From Candidatus Zixiibacteriota bacterium (GTDB lineage: Bacteria; Zixibacteria; MSB-5A5; DSPP01), in assembly GCA_022614805.1 (NCBI GenBank), contig JAKEHY010000020.1, forward strand, positions 62,001 through 126,000: a stretch of 64,000 nucleotides of DNA, in the 5' to 3' direction. Below the pieces are notes generated by a model. It was not told where the DNA came from. It saw only the letters and a program-made list of their open reading frames with translations, and did no database searches. A program made the translations under genes and the position numbers. Of the stretch, positions 49,873 to 57,871 are shown piece by piece. The stretch's first letter is position 1. Each line of letters opens with the position of its first letter.

Positions 49873-51309
49873 TTAACTTTCCTCCCGCCAGAGGGGTAAG
49901 GTGAGGGTCATCGTCGTGCCCGCTCCCGGACGGCTTTCCACTTTAATGGAGCCGCCGTGCAAATCGACGATTTTTTTGGCCTGCGCTAACCCCAAGCCGG
50001 TGCCGCCCGGCTTGTCGGTCACAAACGGCTTGAAGACCCGCTCGATAAAAACCGGGGGGATTCCCTTGCCGGTGTCGCTAACGCGCAGGACCGCTTCTTT
50101 GCTGTCAGCGGCGGCTTCGATAGTAAGGGATCCTCCTTTGTCCATTGCTTCGACGGCGTTTACGATTAAGGCCGAAAGCACCTGCTCCATCAAAACCAGG
50201 TCGACCAAAACGGGAGGCAACGCAGCCAGATGGGTGGTCACGCCGATTTTCTTGGACTCCAGTAACGCTTCGTTCAATCCGAGGGTCTCGTAAACCAGTT
50301 GCGGCAACTCGGTTTTGGTTGGCTGGAGATCCAAGGGCTTGGCAAATCCGAGAAGCCTTTGTATCCAGACATCCAGCTTGTCCACGGACTGAATGATGTC
50401 CGCCAGCGACTCTTTAATGGCCGGCTGGCTTTGGCACTCCGCCAGCATCACCTGCGAAGCGGCCCGAATCCCAGCCAAGGGATTGCGGATGTTGTGGGTG
50501 GCAAAGGCGGCCAGCTCCCCCAAAGCTGCCAACCGTTCCTGCGCGCGCATCTTTTGCTCGTACTCTTTCAGCGCTTTGGCCATCCGGTTGATGGCTCCAG
50601 CAAGTGCACCCCATTCGTCCTGACTTTGCACGACCACTTTGGCTTCGAAGTCCCCCCGGCTGATTTTGGCGGTCACACGCCCCACTTCTGCTATTGGGCC
50701 GGCCAGCCAGCGCTGCAGAAGAAAAACGGTAGCGAGTAGTTGGGCCAAAGCGAGAAGGGCTGCTCCGCCCACCAGATAGGTAATGAGATTGCCGGAGCTG
50801 GCCGCCGCCGAAAGGGCGGCTTTTTCCAGCCCCTGATAGTACTGGTTCAAAACCGCCACGTCGGAGGTCACCTCGTTGCCGATTTCGTCCAATCTTTCAG
50901 CCCGCCGCTCCTTCGGGTTTCGTGCCCCAGCAGCGGAGGGCTTGAATATGTTTTGCGCAACATAAACCAATTCCCGCTGGGTCTCCTCCAGGGCTTCCAG
51001 ATGGTCAGTCTCCTCCTCCGTTTCGGCGGCCGACTTCAGTTGTCCCATCTGCTGGACGACCCGTTCCTGAATGCTCCAGAAATCGGGCTCGGCACTCCGG
51101 TCACCGGAAAGAAAATCGCTGCCGGCCGAAATCTGGCGGTATATGTCGGCCCGCAACCGCTCGGCGGCTACTCCCTGATTGTAGGCCCGGGAAAGGTCTG
51201 CGGCCGAACGCCGCCAGCGCCTCGAAGCCCAGAGAGCAGCTGTGCCGATGGCCAGTACGACCAAGAACAAAAGCACATAACTTAAAGTCAGCCGGGAGCG
51301 GATACTCAT
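49873..51309 (-). CDS. Membrane sensor histidine kinase with HAMP domain
   Basis: 478 residues. Helix 1 (about 8-28), a periplasmic sensing domain (30-172) of mostly helical, charged sequence, helix 2 (about 175-199), then HAMP (200-250). HisKA has His272 in FATHNIRNPLAGIRAASQVM, and the HATPase has VNAVEAMDKGG, VSDTGKGIPPVFIERVF and GTGLGLAQAKKIVDLHGG. It phosphorylates the partner response regulator encoded right after it (one base before its start). The NtrB-like HNIRNPL box, in place of HELRTPL, marks it as a partner of sigma-54 activators. The start overlaps the epimerase stop (ATGA). The signal is unknown. Confidence 0.95.
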   Translation of the reverse strand: MSIRSRLTLSYVLLFLVVLAIGTAALWASRRWRRSAADLSRAYNQGVAAERLRADIYRQISAGSDFLSGDRSAEPDFWSIQERVVQQMGQLKSAAETEEETDHLEALEETQRELVYVAQNIFKPSAAGARNPKERRAERLDEIGNEVTSDVAVLNQYYQGLEKAALSAAASSGNLITYLVGGAALLALAQLLATVFLLQRWLAGPIAEVGRVTAKISRGDFEAKVVVQSQDEWGALAGAINRMAKALKEYEQKMRAQERLAALGELAAFATHNIRNPLAGIRAASQVMLAECQSQPAIKESLADIIQSVDKLDVWIQRLLGFAKPLDLQPTKTELPQLVYETLGLNEALLESKKIGVTTHLAALPPVLVDLVLMEQVLSALIVNAVEAMDKGGSLTIEAAADSKEAVLRVSDTGKGIPPVFIERVFKPFVTDKPGGTGLGLAQAKKIVDLHGGSIKVESRPGAGTTMTLTLPLWREES

Positions 51310-52235
51310 TGGGAAAAGATGCCGGAGTTTTTAAACCAGAGCACGGTTTTCCGCAGGGAGCGGGCAAAGTTGGCCTTTGGCAAAAAGCCCAAAACTTTCC
51401 GGGCCAGCTTGATATCCGCCCAGGTATGCAGAACGTCCCCCTGTTTGCGGGGAGAAAACTCCGGCTGGGAATTAGTTTGCAAAATCTTCTGCAATCCAGA
51501 AAAAAGCTTGTTGACCGAAATCCGCTTTCCGGAGCCGACGTTAAAAACTCCTCCCACTGCTTTTTTCGACCGGGCTGCCAGTTCCGCCGCGTGGACCACA
51601 TCCTCGACATAAACGAAATCGCGGGTCTGATTGCCGTCCCCGTAAATAGTGGGGGGATGCCCGGTCGAAAGCTTTCGGGTGAAGTTGGGAATGGCGTTGG
51701 CATACTGGGAAAAAGGATTTTGCCGTGGGCCGTACACGTTGAAAAGCCGCAGGGCCACCGTTTCCAGCCCGTACAGCCGCCAATACAGAGAACAGAGTTG
51801 CTCTCCCGCCAGTTTGGATAGGGCATACGGGGATTCCGGGTGGGGAGGAAAACTCTCCTTGAACGGCAGTTTGGGATACTCCCCGTAAACAGCGGAAGAG
51901 GAAGTGTACACCACCCGTTTTACTTTGGCCCGCCGCGCCGCCTCCAGCACGTTATACGTCCCCTTTAAATTCACCTCCCAGGTGGTTAGCGGGTCTTCAA
52001 GTGAGGTTAAAACGGACACCACGGCCGCCAAATGAAAAACCGCATCCGCCCCTTCCGTCAAACGGCAAAGCAAATCAAAATCCCGCACATCCCCTTCCAC
52101 CAACTCCGCGCGTTCAAGCCCGGACAGATTCTCTTTGCGCCCAGAGGAAAAGTTGTCCAGAATGACGACCAAATGCCTCTTTTTAAGGAGAGAGACAGCC
52201 AGATGGGAGCCGATGAAACCCGCTCCGCCGGTCAC
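51306..52235 (-). CDS. NAD-dependent sugar epimerase/dehydratase (UDP-glucose 4-epimerase-like)
   Basis: 309 residues from GTG 52235, or 313 from an ATC at 52247. GTG would remove the first beta strand, whereas IRALVTGGAGFIGSHLA needs the ATC codon, preceded by GGAG at nine bases. Extended SDR features: TGGAGFIGSHLA, VFHLAAVVSV, SSSAVYGEYPKLPFKE, the catalytic Tyr and Lys in SPYALSKLAGEQL, and VYGPRQNPFSQYANAIP. It converts nucleotide sugars, as a GalE-like epimerase or dehydratase. It heads the operon that also carries the histidine kinase and the sigma-54 activator, and likely feeds the glycan pathway. Confidence 0.9.
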   Translation of the reverse strand: MTGGAGFIGSHLAVSLLKKRHLVVILDNFSSGRKENLSGLERAELVEGDVRDFDLLCRLTEGADAVFHLAAVVSVLTSLEDPLTTWEVNLKGTYNVLEAARRAKVKRVVYTSSSAVYGEYPKLPFKESFPPHPESPYALSKLAGEQLCSLYWRLYGLETVALRLFNVYGPRQNPFSQYANAIPNFTRKLSTGHPPTIYGDGNQTRDFVYVEDVVHAAELAARSKKAVGGVFNVGSGKRISVNKLFSGLQKILQTNSQPEFSPRKQGDVLHTWADIKLARKVLGFLPKANFARSLRKTVLWFKNSGIFSQ

Positions 52236-52247
52236 TAATGCGCGGAT

Positions 52248-52573
52248 TGTTTAATTCTCCTCAAAAAATTCTCAAACTCATTCGTGGCCCGCAAAAAATG
52301 GCATATCTAAAAATATGCCTCTCTAAAGCAATAAGCAAATGTTTTGACTCGATTGGGGTGTAGCTACTACAAGTTGTATTAAAATACTTTGGAGGGCGGG
52401 TTCTTATCCGAGATGGGAGAATAAGCCGTAACGTGCCATATACTAAGAAGTTGCGACCCCTGTTTGAAGTGACCAATTAGGTTTTCTTTAGAAAGATTTC
52501 TATTTATGAAGAAGTGTATGTCCCCATCTCTTTCCGTAGATAGAACCTCTGTTGTGCGAAGTTCTTAAATTAG
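52248..52573. other. 326-base AT-rich non-coding region upstream of the epimerase operon
   Basis: No gene is supported. The right half contains CGTGCCA (52432-52438), read TGGCACG on the minus strand, the sigma-54 -24 consensus. Its -12 GC is one base too close. Around 52510 there is AAGTGTATGTCCCC, a fragment like the ends of some REP-associated elements. Promoter elements for the epimerase operon must lie here, but I cannot place them with confidence. Confidence 0.45.
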
Positions 52574-52648
52574 GGTGGGCAATGGGATTTGAACCCACGA
52601 CCCCCAGGGCCACAACCTGGTGCTCTAACCAGCTGAGCTATGCCCACC
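52574..52648 (-). tRNA. tRNA-His (anticodon GTG)
   Basis: Minus-strand cloverleaf. The acceptor GTGGGCA/TGCCCAC has an extra 5' G (position -1) opposite C73, the hallmark of tRNA-His. The D arm is AGCTCAGCTGGTTAGAGC, the anticodon loop TTGTGGC gives GTG, and the T arm GTGGGTTCAAATCCCAT is complete. CCA is not encoded. A poor TATTAT-like -10 lies about 40 bases upstream. It stands between two minus-strand operons. Confidence 0.95.
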
Positions 52649-52750
52649 GTAATGAATGGGGGCTTACGAGAAGCCCTTGCCATTAGGATAATAGGAAAAA
52701 ACCTTCCGCGCAAATGGACGGCGTGAACGGCCCGGCCTTCTTTGCGTAGC

Positions 52751-52795
52751 GGAGAACTTCAGTCCTCCATGTAGGGGTTTGATTAATCAAACCCC
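52751..52795. repeat. REP-like pair upstream of tRNA-His
   Basis: GGAG-A-ACT, loop TC, AGT-C-CTCC (52751-52768) shares the ACTTCAGT centre with the hairpin at 10333-10350. Next to it, 52774-52795 is a perfect 22-base palindrome with arms GGGGTTTGATT and AATCAAACCCC, framed by GTA and CAC, which fits the GTAGGGG...CCCCTAC style of the other units. Confidence 0.65.
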
Positions 52796-52832
52796 CACGA
52801 GAGAATTTGTAGGCGCGGGTTTAAACTTGCGG

Positions 52833-53615
52833 TTACAACAAATATATCGTCGTGAACAAAAACACCCAGACGATATCGACGAAATGCCAGTACCAAAGGG
52901 AAGCCAGAAAGCCGAAATGCCTTCCGGCCGAAAAATGACCGAGCGCAAGCCGCACCCACACGGAGGCCAGCAAAACCAGCCCGACGGAGACGTGCAGCCC
53001 GTGGAAGCCGGTCATCGAGTAAAACTGGCTGCCGAAAACCCCTTTGTTGTGGACGAATTTGTCGAACTCGTGCAAATGCCCCCACTCGTAACCCTGGATG
53101 GAAAGAAAGACGGCCCCTAAAAGTATCGAAAACAAGACCCAGCGCTGGGAAGCCAGCCGCTTCCCTTTGACCAGGGCCTTGTGCCCCCATTCCATCGTAA
53201 AGGAGGAAAAAACTAAAAGCAACGTGGCCATCGCCGGCAGCCGGGTGTCCAAATGCGGGGCGCCGGTGGGCGGCCAGACGTCAAAGTGGACCCGGGTGTA
53301 AAAATGGTGGGCAAAAAAGGCTCCGAAAATCATCGCCTCCGAAATCAAAAAAAGCTTCATCCCGTTTTTCAACCAGTCGTATTCGCCGACGTCGTAGGCG
53401 ATGGCATACTTTTCCCGGATGACCGAATGCACCCAGCCGCTCATCGCAAAAAGACAAATCAACGAGCCGGTGGCCAGAAGGATGATGCCGGCTTCCTTCG
53501 AACCCCAGGTCAAAACGACAAATCCGAACGGCAAAAATCCGGCGCCCAAACCCAGAATCGGCGGCCACCAGCTGCCGTGCCCGGCGTGGGCCGCTTCCGA
53601 ATATGCTTGTTGCAT
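52833..53615 (-). CDS. ctaE: Cytochrome c oxidase subunit III
   Basis: 260 residues with about seven membrane helices. Family markers: LISEAMIFGAFFAHHFYTRV, YEWGHLHEFDKFVHNKGVFGSQFYSMTGFHGLHVSVGLVLLASVWVRL and WHFVDIVWVFLFTTIYL at the end. Subunit III stabilises the oxidase and its proton uptake. The ATG has GGAG upstream. It is the last gene of the respiratory operon, 33 bases after the small membrane protein. Confidence 0.95.
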   Translation of the reverse strand: MQQAYSEAAHAGHGSWWPPILGLGAGFLPFGFVVLTWGSKEAGIILLATGSLICLFAMSGWVHSVIREKYAIAYDVGEYDWLKNGMKLFLISEAMIFGAFFAHHFYTRVHFDVWPPTGAPHLDTRLPAMATLLLVFSSFTMEWGHKALVKGKRLASQRWVLFSILLGAVFLSIQGYEWGHLHEFDKFVHNKGVFGSQFYSMTGFHGLHVSVGLVLLASVWVRLALGHFSAGRHFGFLASLWYWHFVDIVWVFLFTTIYLL

Positions 53616-53648
53616 ACGCTCCTTCTCCGTTGTGCCCGGCCGGTTCGC

Positions 53649-53801
53649 CTATTTCGGCGGCGTCGGGATGAAATGGAAAATCTTCATCAAAACAAAACTA
53701 ACCGTCATCAAAGCCAAAGCGAAAAGCATCAAAACCACACCCAGCCGGCGGTTCTTCCGCTCGATTTTAAGTTCCCGTTCTTCCATGGCGGCGGTTCTCA
53801 T
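53649..53801 (-). CDS. 50-residue single-helix membrane protein of the oxidase operon
   Basis: A short frame overlapping the cox11 stop by four bases (ATGA) with GGAG just before its ATG at 53801, so expression is likely. The product has a charged N-terminus (EERELKIERKNRRLG), one hydrophobic helix (about residues 20-42) and a short tail FHFIPTPPK. This looks like the small accessory or assembly subunits found in cytochrome oxidase operons. Exact identity (subunit IV-like or assembly factor) is not decidable by eye. Confidence 0.7.
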   Translation of the reverse strand: MRTAAMEERELKIERKNRRLGVVLMLFALALMTVSFVLMKIFHFIPTPPK

Positions 53802-54325
53802 TTCTCCTCATGCAGGGGCTTCTGGAAAAGCGTGTAGTTCAACGTCACCCGCTCCACATTCGAGTCCAAATCCGGGGCGATGGAAAAAACCACCGGCATC
53901 GCCACCTCCTGCCTGGGCAAAAGGGTCTGGTCCTCGAAGCAAAAGCATTTTTTAAGCGAAAAGCGGGTCGCCGCCCCTTCCGGCAGAATGGAATGCACCG
54001 GGCGGAAGCGGATGGTATCCTTGGACAAATTCACGAACCGGTAAGCCGTCTCGGTCTGCTGCCCAAGCCGGACTTCCTTGGTGGCCTCGACCGCCTCGAA
54101 GACAATCGGCGCCCCGCCCGCGACCACTCCCATAAAGAGGACCTCCACCTCGCGGTTGCTCGCAAGGGCGGCGCCGGACACTTTCGCCTCGGTATTGTTG
54201 GGGGAAAGCCCGAACCCCAACTTCCGGCAAAACATTTTGAAAGCCGGCACGTTGGCAAAGGCAAAACCGAACATCAAAATTCCGAAAGCACCGAATGCCA
54301 GCCCCAGCTTTTTATTTTTGCTCAT
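53798..54325 (-). CDS. ctaG: Cytochrome c oxidase assembly protein Cox11/CtaG
   Basis: 175 residues. One N-terminal membrane helix (about 9-26) precedes a periplasmic Ig-like domain. The copper-binding CFCFEDQTLLPRQEVAMPVVF motif (about residues 127-147) is exact. FRPVHSILPEGAATRF and FANVPAFKMFCRKLGFGL are also conserved. Cox11 delivers copper to the CuB centre of subunit I. It follows the heme O synthase gene by about two dozen bases in the respiratory operon. Confidence 0.95.
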   Translation of the reverse strand: MSKNKKLGLAFGAFGILMFGFAFANVPAFKMFCRKLGFGLSPNNTEAKVSGAALASNREVEVLFMGVVAGGAPIVFEAVEATKEVRLGQQTETAYRFVNLSKDTIRFRPVHSILPEGAATRFSLKKCFCFEDQTLLPRQEVAMPVVFSIAPDLDSNVERVTLNYTLFQKPLHEEK

Positions 54326-54349
54326 CTCGAAAAGCTCCTTAACCGCCCC

Positions 54350-55222
54350 CTACAAATTCTTATGCCAGACCGCATCCGCCATTATTCCCAGAAACAGAAT
54401 CAAAAGATAAACGATGGAATATCCGAAAAGTCCCCGCGCCTCGCCAAAGGCCCCCCGCCGCCAGATGCGGTAGGCCTTGTAAAGAAAAACCCCGTTCAAA
54501 ATCAAGGCCAAAAGCAAATAAACCAGCCCGGCCCGCACGAAAAGCAAAGCCAGACTGAAGGCCACCATCCAGAGGGTATAAACCAGAATCTGCCGGGCCG
54601 TCTCCCTATCCCCCTTCACCACCGGCAGCATCGGGATTTTTGCTTTCTCATAATCCTTCTTGATGCACAAGGCCAAAGCCCAGAAATGAGGCGGCGTCCA
54701 GAAAAAGATGATGAGGAACAAAATCCAGGGAGTCAGGTTCAAGCTTCCGGTAGCCGCCCCCCAGGCAATCACCGGCGCCATCGAGCCGGCCGCCCCGCCG
54801 ATGACGATGTTTTGATAAATCCGCGGTTTCAAATAGAGGGTGTAGAAAAAAGCATAATAGAGAATGGTTCCCAAAGCCAGAACGGCCGAGAAAACATTGA
54901 AAAGGACGGCGAAAAGCAAAACCGCGGCGGCGCCAAGCGAGCAGGCGAAACCCAGGGCCGCTTTCGGAGAAAGATTCCCCAAAGGCAGGGGGCGCTTTCT
55001 TTTGGTCCGCTCCATTACGGCGTCCAAGTCCCGCTCAAAATACTGGTTCAAAGCGTTGGCCGCCCCGCCGGTTAAAGTCAGGCCGAAAAGCACCGCCCCG
55101 AAGCGAATCGGGTCGGCCAAAAGCGAACCTTCCATCACCAAAGCCGCCGCACCCGTCAAAACCACCAAAAGCAGGATGGTCGGCTTGGTCAATTGGACGA
55201 AATTACGGAACCGGGGCTTCAC
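54350..55222 (-). CDS. ctaB: Heme O synthase (protoheme IX farnesyltransferase)
   Basis: 290 residues, GTG start, about nine membrane helices. UbiA-family motifs: FVQLTKPTILLLV at the N-terminus, NALNQYFERDLDAVMERTKRKRPLP (first Asp-rich site), and FFWTPPHFWALALCIKKDYEKAKIPMLPVVKG (second site). It farnesylates heme b to heme O, the first step to heme A. Its start overlaps the end of ctaA by 20 bases, showing translational coupling of the two heme-modifying steps. Confidence 0.96.
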   Translation of the reverse strand: MKPRFRNFVQLTKPTILLLVVLTGAAALVMEGSLLADPIRFGAVLFGLTLTGGAANALNQYFERDLDAVMERTKRKRPLPLGNLSPKAALGFACSLGAAAVLLFAVLFNVFSAVLALGTILYYAFFYTLYLKPRIYQNIVIGGAAGSMAPVIAWGAATGSLNLTPWILFLIIFFWTPPHFWALALCIKKDYEKAKIPMLPVVKGDRETARQILVYTLWMVAFSLALLFVRAGLVYLLLALILNGVFLYKAYRIWRRGAFGEARGLFGYSIVYLLILFLGIMADAVWHKNL

Positions 55223-56303
55223 GCGGAAGGGTCTGGGTTTCGTAGCGGAAACGAAGCTCGTAGGTCAAAATAACCAGAAGCGCAAACAGGCTTAAACCGG
55301 TCACCAGATGGGCCAGACTCATCCCCAAGGGGGCTTTCATCATCAGATTGCCGATTCCCAGAATAATCTGCAAGAAGACGAAAACCGCCGCCCCTCGCGC
55401 CGCCAATCGGGCCCGCGGCGTGGTGGAAACTTTGAGCGCCATAATGTGGGCCCAGATGACGAAACCGGCGGCGATAAAGGCCCACCAGCGGTGAAAAAAC
55501 TGAATCAAAATCTGGTTCTGAAAAAGATTGTTCCAGCCCGGCTGATAAACGGGCGACCACAAAACGTTCCCCGGCGGAATCCAGAAATCCCCCATTTTTG
55601 GAAAGGTGTTGAAAACCAGCCCGGCCCGGCTTCCCGCCGCCAGTCCGCCGGAGACGACCTGGACGAAAACGAGAAAAGTCGCCGCCCAAGCCAAAAGTAT
55701 CAGCCACCGGCGGCCGGAGCGCTCGATAATAGCCCCTGCCATCCGCGAAAGCTTCAAGGTCGTCCACAAAAGCACGCCGAAAAACCAGAAGGCCGTCCCC
55801 AGATGGGCCGCCACCAGCTCCCCTTTCAATTCCTGCTTGACGACCAAGCCCCCCAACAGTGCCTGCCCGATTAAAAGCATCGCGGCGAAAATGAGGTGTG
55901 CCCCCACCTGCCGGCGCAGGAAAATGTTTTTGAAACCCCGCACGAAAACGGCCAGAAAAACGATTCCCACCAGGGCCGCCAAAAACCGGTGCGCGTATTC
56001 AATCCAGAAAAGCGTTTTGAACTCCTCCAGGGAAAGGGGCACCAGTCCGAGCTCCGAGCTGGCTTGAAATTTCGTAAAAACCGCCTGCCATTCCGCGTCC
56101 GACATCGGCGGAAGCAGGCTGCCGTTGATTAAGGGCCAGTCCGGAATGGAAAGCCCCGAGCCGGAAAGCCGCACCACCCCGCCCCAGAGGATTAAGACGA
56201 AAACCAAAAGGGTCAAAAACAAAAGCCAGCCGGCGATGCGGACTTCCCCTTTCGGGGCCGCCTCCGAAGCTCGGATGGTCTCCGTCTTTTCGAACGTTGG
56301 CAT
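55203..56303 (-). CDS. ctaA: Heme A synthase
   Basis: 366 residues from ATG 56303. A longer reading frame runs into the upstream oxidase gene and is not credible. AAGGAG is directly before the ATG, with no spacer, which is unusual. COX15-like motifs: LWGGVVRLSGSGLSIPDWPLINGSL, FWIEYAHRFLAALVGIVFLAVF and FFHRWWAFIAAGFVIW, with heme-binding histidines in the AHR and HRW pairs. Eight membrane helices are expected. It oxidises heme O to heme A. It begins four bases after the ctaD stop. Confidence 0.95.
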   Translation of the reverse strand: MPTFEKTETIRASEAAPKGEVRIAGWLLFLTLLVFVLILWGGVVRLSGSGLSIPDWPLINGSLLPPMSDAEWQAVFTKFQASSELGLVPLSLEEFKTLFWIEYAHRFLAALVGIVFLAVFVRGFKNIFLRRQVGAHLIFAAMLLIGQALLGGLVVKQELKGELVAAHLGTAFWFFGVLLWTTLKLSRMAGAIIERSGRRWLILLAWAATFLVFVQVVSGGLAAGSRAGLVFNTFPKMGDFWIPPGNVLWSPVYQPGWNNLFQNQILIQFFHRWWAFIAAGFVIWAHIMALKVSTTPRARLAARGAAVFVFLQIILGIGNLMMKAPLGMSLAHLVTGLSLFALLVILTYELRFRYETQTLPREAPVP

Positions 56304-56307
56304 CTCC

Positions 56308-57870
56308 TTATACAATTTCGGGTATTTTGGCGAAATTCTCCACCGGGGGCGGGCTGGAAACCGACCAGTCCAGAGTCCGCTGCAGAGGATAGACACCCCA
56401 GGGGTCTTCGGCGGCCCGTTCCCCTTTGCGCACGGCTTTGAACATATTGTAGAGCAACAGCATCCCGCCGGCAAAAAGCAGGATGTAGCCGAAGGAGGCC
56501 ACCTGGTTCCAGAACTCAAACTCCGGCCGGTAGGTGTAGACCCGCCGGGCCATCCCCACGATTCCGAGCCAGTGCATCGGCAAAAAGGTGATGTTCATCC
56601 CCAGAAAAACGAGCCAGAAAATGACGTTCCCCAGTTTTTCGTCCAGAATCCGCCCGGACATCTTCGGAAACCAGAAGAAAGTCCCGGCTAAAAGCGCCAT
56701 TACCGACCCGCCGAACAAAACGTAGTGCAGGTGCGCCACCACGTAATAGCTGTCGTGCACCTGCACGTCGAAGGGGACCACGGCCAAAGTCAAACCGGAA
56801 ATCCCCCCCATCACGAAAAGGGCGATAAACCCGAGGGCGAATTTCATCGCCGTGCTGAAGCGGATTTGTCCCCCCCAGATGGTGGCGAGCCAGGAGAAGA
56901 TTTTTACCCCCGTCGGCACGGCGATGACCATCGTCATAAAGGCGAAAAAGGCCCGCAGGGCCGGGCTGATTCCGGAGGTGAACATATGGTGGGCCCAGAC
57001 CATAAAGCCGATGATGCCGATGGCCGCCGTCGCCACTGCAATCCCCTTATACCCGAATATTTTTTTGTTCGAAAACGCGGGCAAAACGTGAGAGACGATT
57101 CCCATTCCGGGCAAAACCATGATGTACACCGCCGGGTGGGAGTAAAACCAGAACAAATGCTGCCACAGAAGCGGGTCTCCTCCCTCGGATGGGCGGAAAA
57201 AGCCGGTGCCGAAGGCCCGGTCGGTCAAAGCCATCGTCAAGGCCCCCGCCAGAACCGGCGTGGCGAACAAAATCAAGGTGGCGTTGACGAACCAGGTCCA
57301 AACAAATAGCGGCATTTTGAAATACCCCATCCCCGGGGCGCGCATATTGATGATGGTGACCAGAAAGTTGATGGCCCCCAAAATGCTGGAAAGCCCCACC
57401 AGATGCAGCCCCAGAATCCACATATCCACCCCCGGGGTACCGGAAAACTGGCGCGAGGCCAGAGGGACGTAACCGGTCCAGCCCGTCTGGGCCGTGCCTC
57501 CCTGAACGAAAAAGCTACCGAACATCAAACCGGCGGCCGGAATGACCAGCCAATAGGACAAAGCGTTCAATTTCGGGAAGGCCATATCCCGAGCCCCGAT
57601 TAAAAGCGGCACGAAGTAGTTGCCGAACCCCGCCATCGCCGGGATGATGACGAAGAAAATCATCAAGGTCCCGTGCATCGACAGAAACTGGTTGTACAGG
57701 TCGGGGTTTAAAAGCTTCAAATCGGCGGCCGAAAGCTGGGCCCGCAAAAGCCCGGCAAAAGCCCCGCCGAAGACCGCCATAAAAAGGGAGGTGACCAGGT
57801 ACAGGATGCCGATGTCCTTGTGGTCGGTGGTGGTCAGCCAGCGTTTGAGTCCGGCGGCCCGTTCGCTCAT
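56308..57870 (-). CDS. ctaD: Cytochrome c oxidase subunit I, A2-type heme-copper oxidase
   Basis: 520 residues, about twelve membrane helices. Metal ligands are visible: His66 (HGTLMIFFVIIP, heme a), His245 and Tyr249 (YSHPAVYIMVLPGMGIVS), His294 and His295 (VWAHHMFTSG, CuB), His380 and His382 (VAHLHYVLFG, hemes). Where A1 oxidases have the proton-channel glutamate (HPEVY), this enzyme has HPAVY preceded by YS, the mark of A2-type oxidases such as those of Rhodothermus and Thermus. It reduces oxygen to water and pumps protons. It is translated next to subunit II, with one base between them. Confidence 0.97.
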   Translation of the reverse strand: MSERAAGLKRWLTTTDHKDIGILYLVTSLFMAVFGGAFAGLLRAQLSAADLKLLNPDLYNQFLSMHGTLMIFFVIIPAMAGFGNYFVPLLIGARDMAFPKLNALSYWLVIPAAGLMFGSFFVQGGTAQTGWTGYVPLASRQFSGTPGVDMWILGLHLVGLSSILGAINFLVTIINMRAPGMGYFKMPLFVWTWFVNATLILFATPVLAGALTMALTDRAFGTGFFRPSEGGDPLLWQHLFWFYSHPAVYIMVLPGMGIVSHVLPAFSNKKIFGYKGIAVATAAIGIIGFMVWAHHMFTSGISPALRAFFAFMTMVIAVPTGVKIFSWLATIWGGQIRFSTAMKFALGFIALFVMGGISGLTLAVVPFDVQVHDSYYVVAHLHYVLFGGSVMALLAGTFFWFPKMSGRILDEKLGNVIFWLVFLGMNITFLPMHWLGIVGMARRVYTYRPEFEFWNQVASFGYILLFAGGMLLLYNMFKAVRKGERAAEDPWGVYPLQRTLDWSVSSPPPVENFAKIPEIV

Positions 57871-57871
57871 T

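Noticed and set aside
52261-52476. A 71-codon frame on the minus strand between the epimerase and tRNA-His
   Set aside because: No ribosome site, odd composition, no recognisable motif; treated as non-coding.
52505-52520. AAGTGTATGTCCCC resembling the end of a REP-associated element
   Set aside because: No matching second half or transposase nearby; too short to call.
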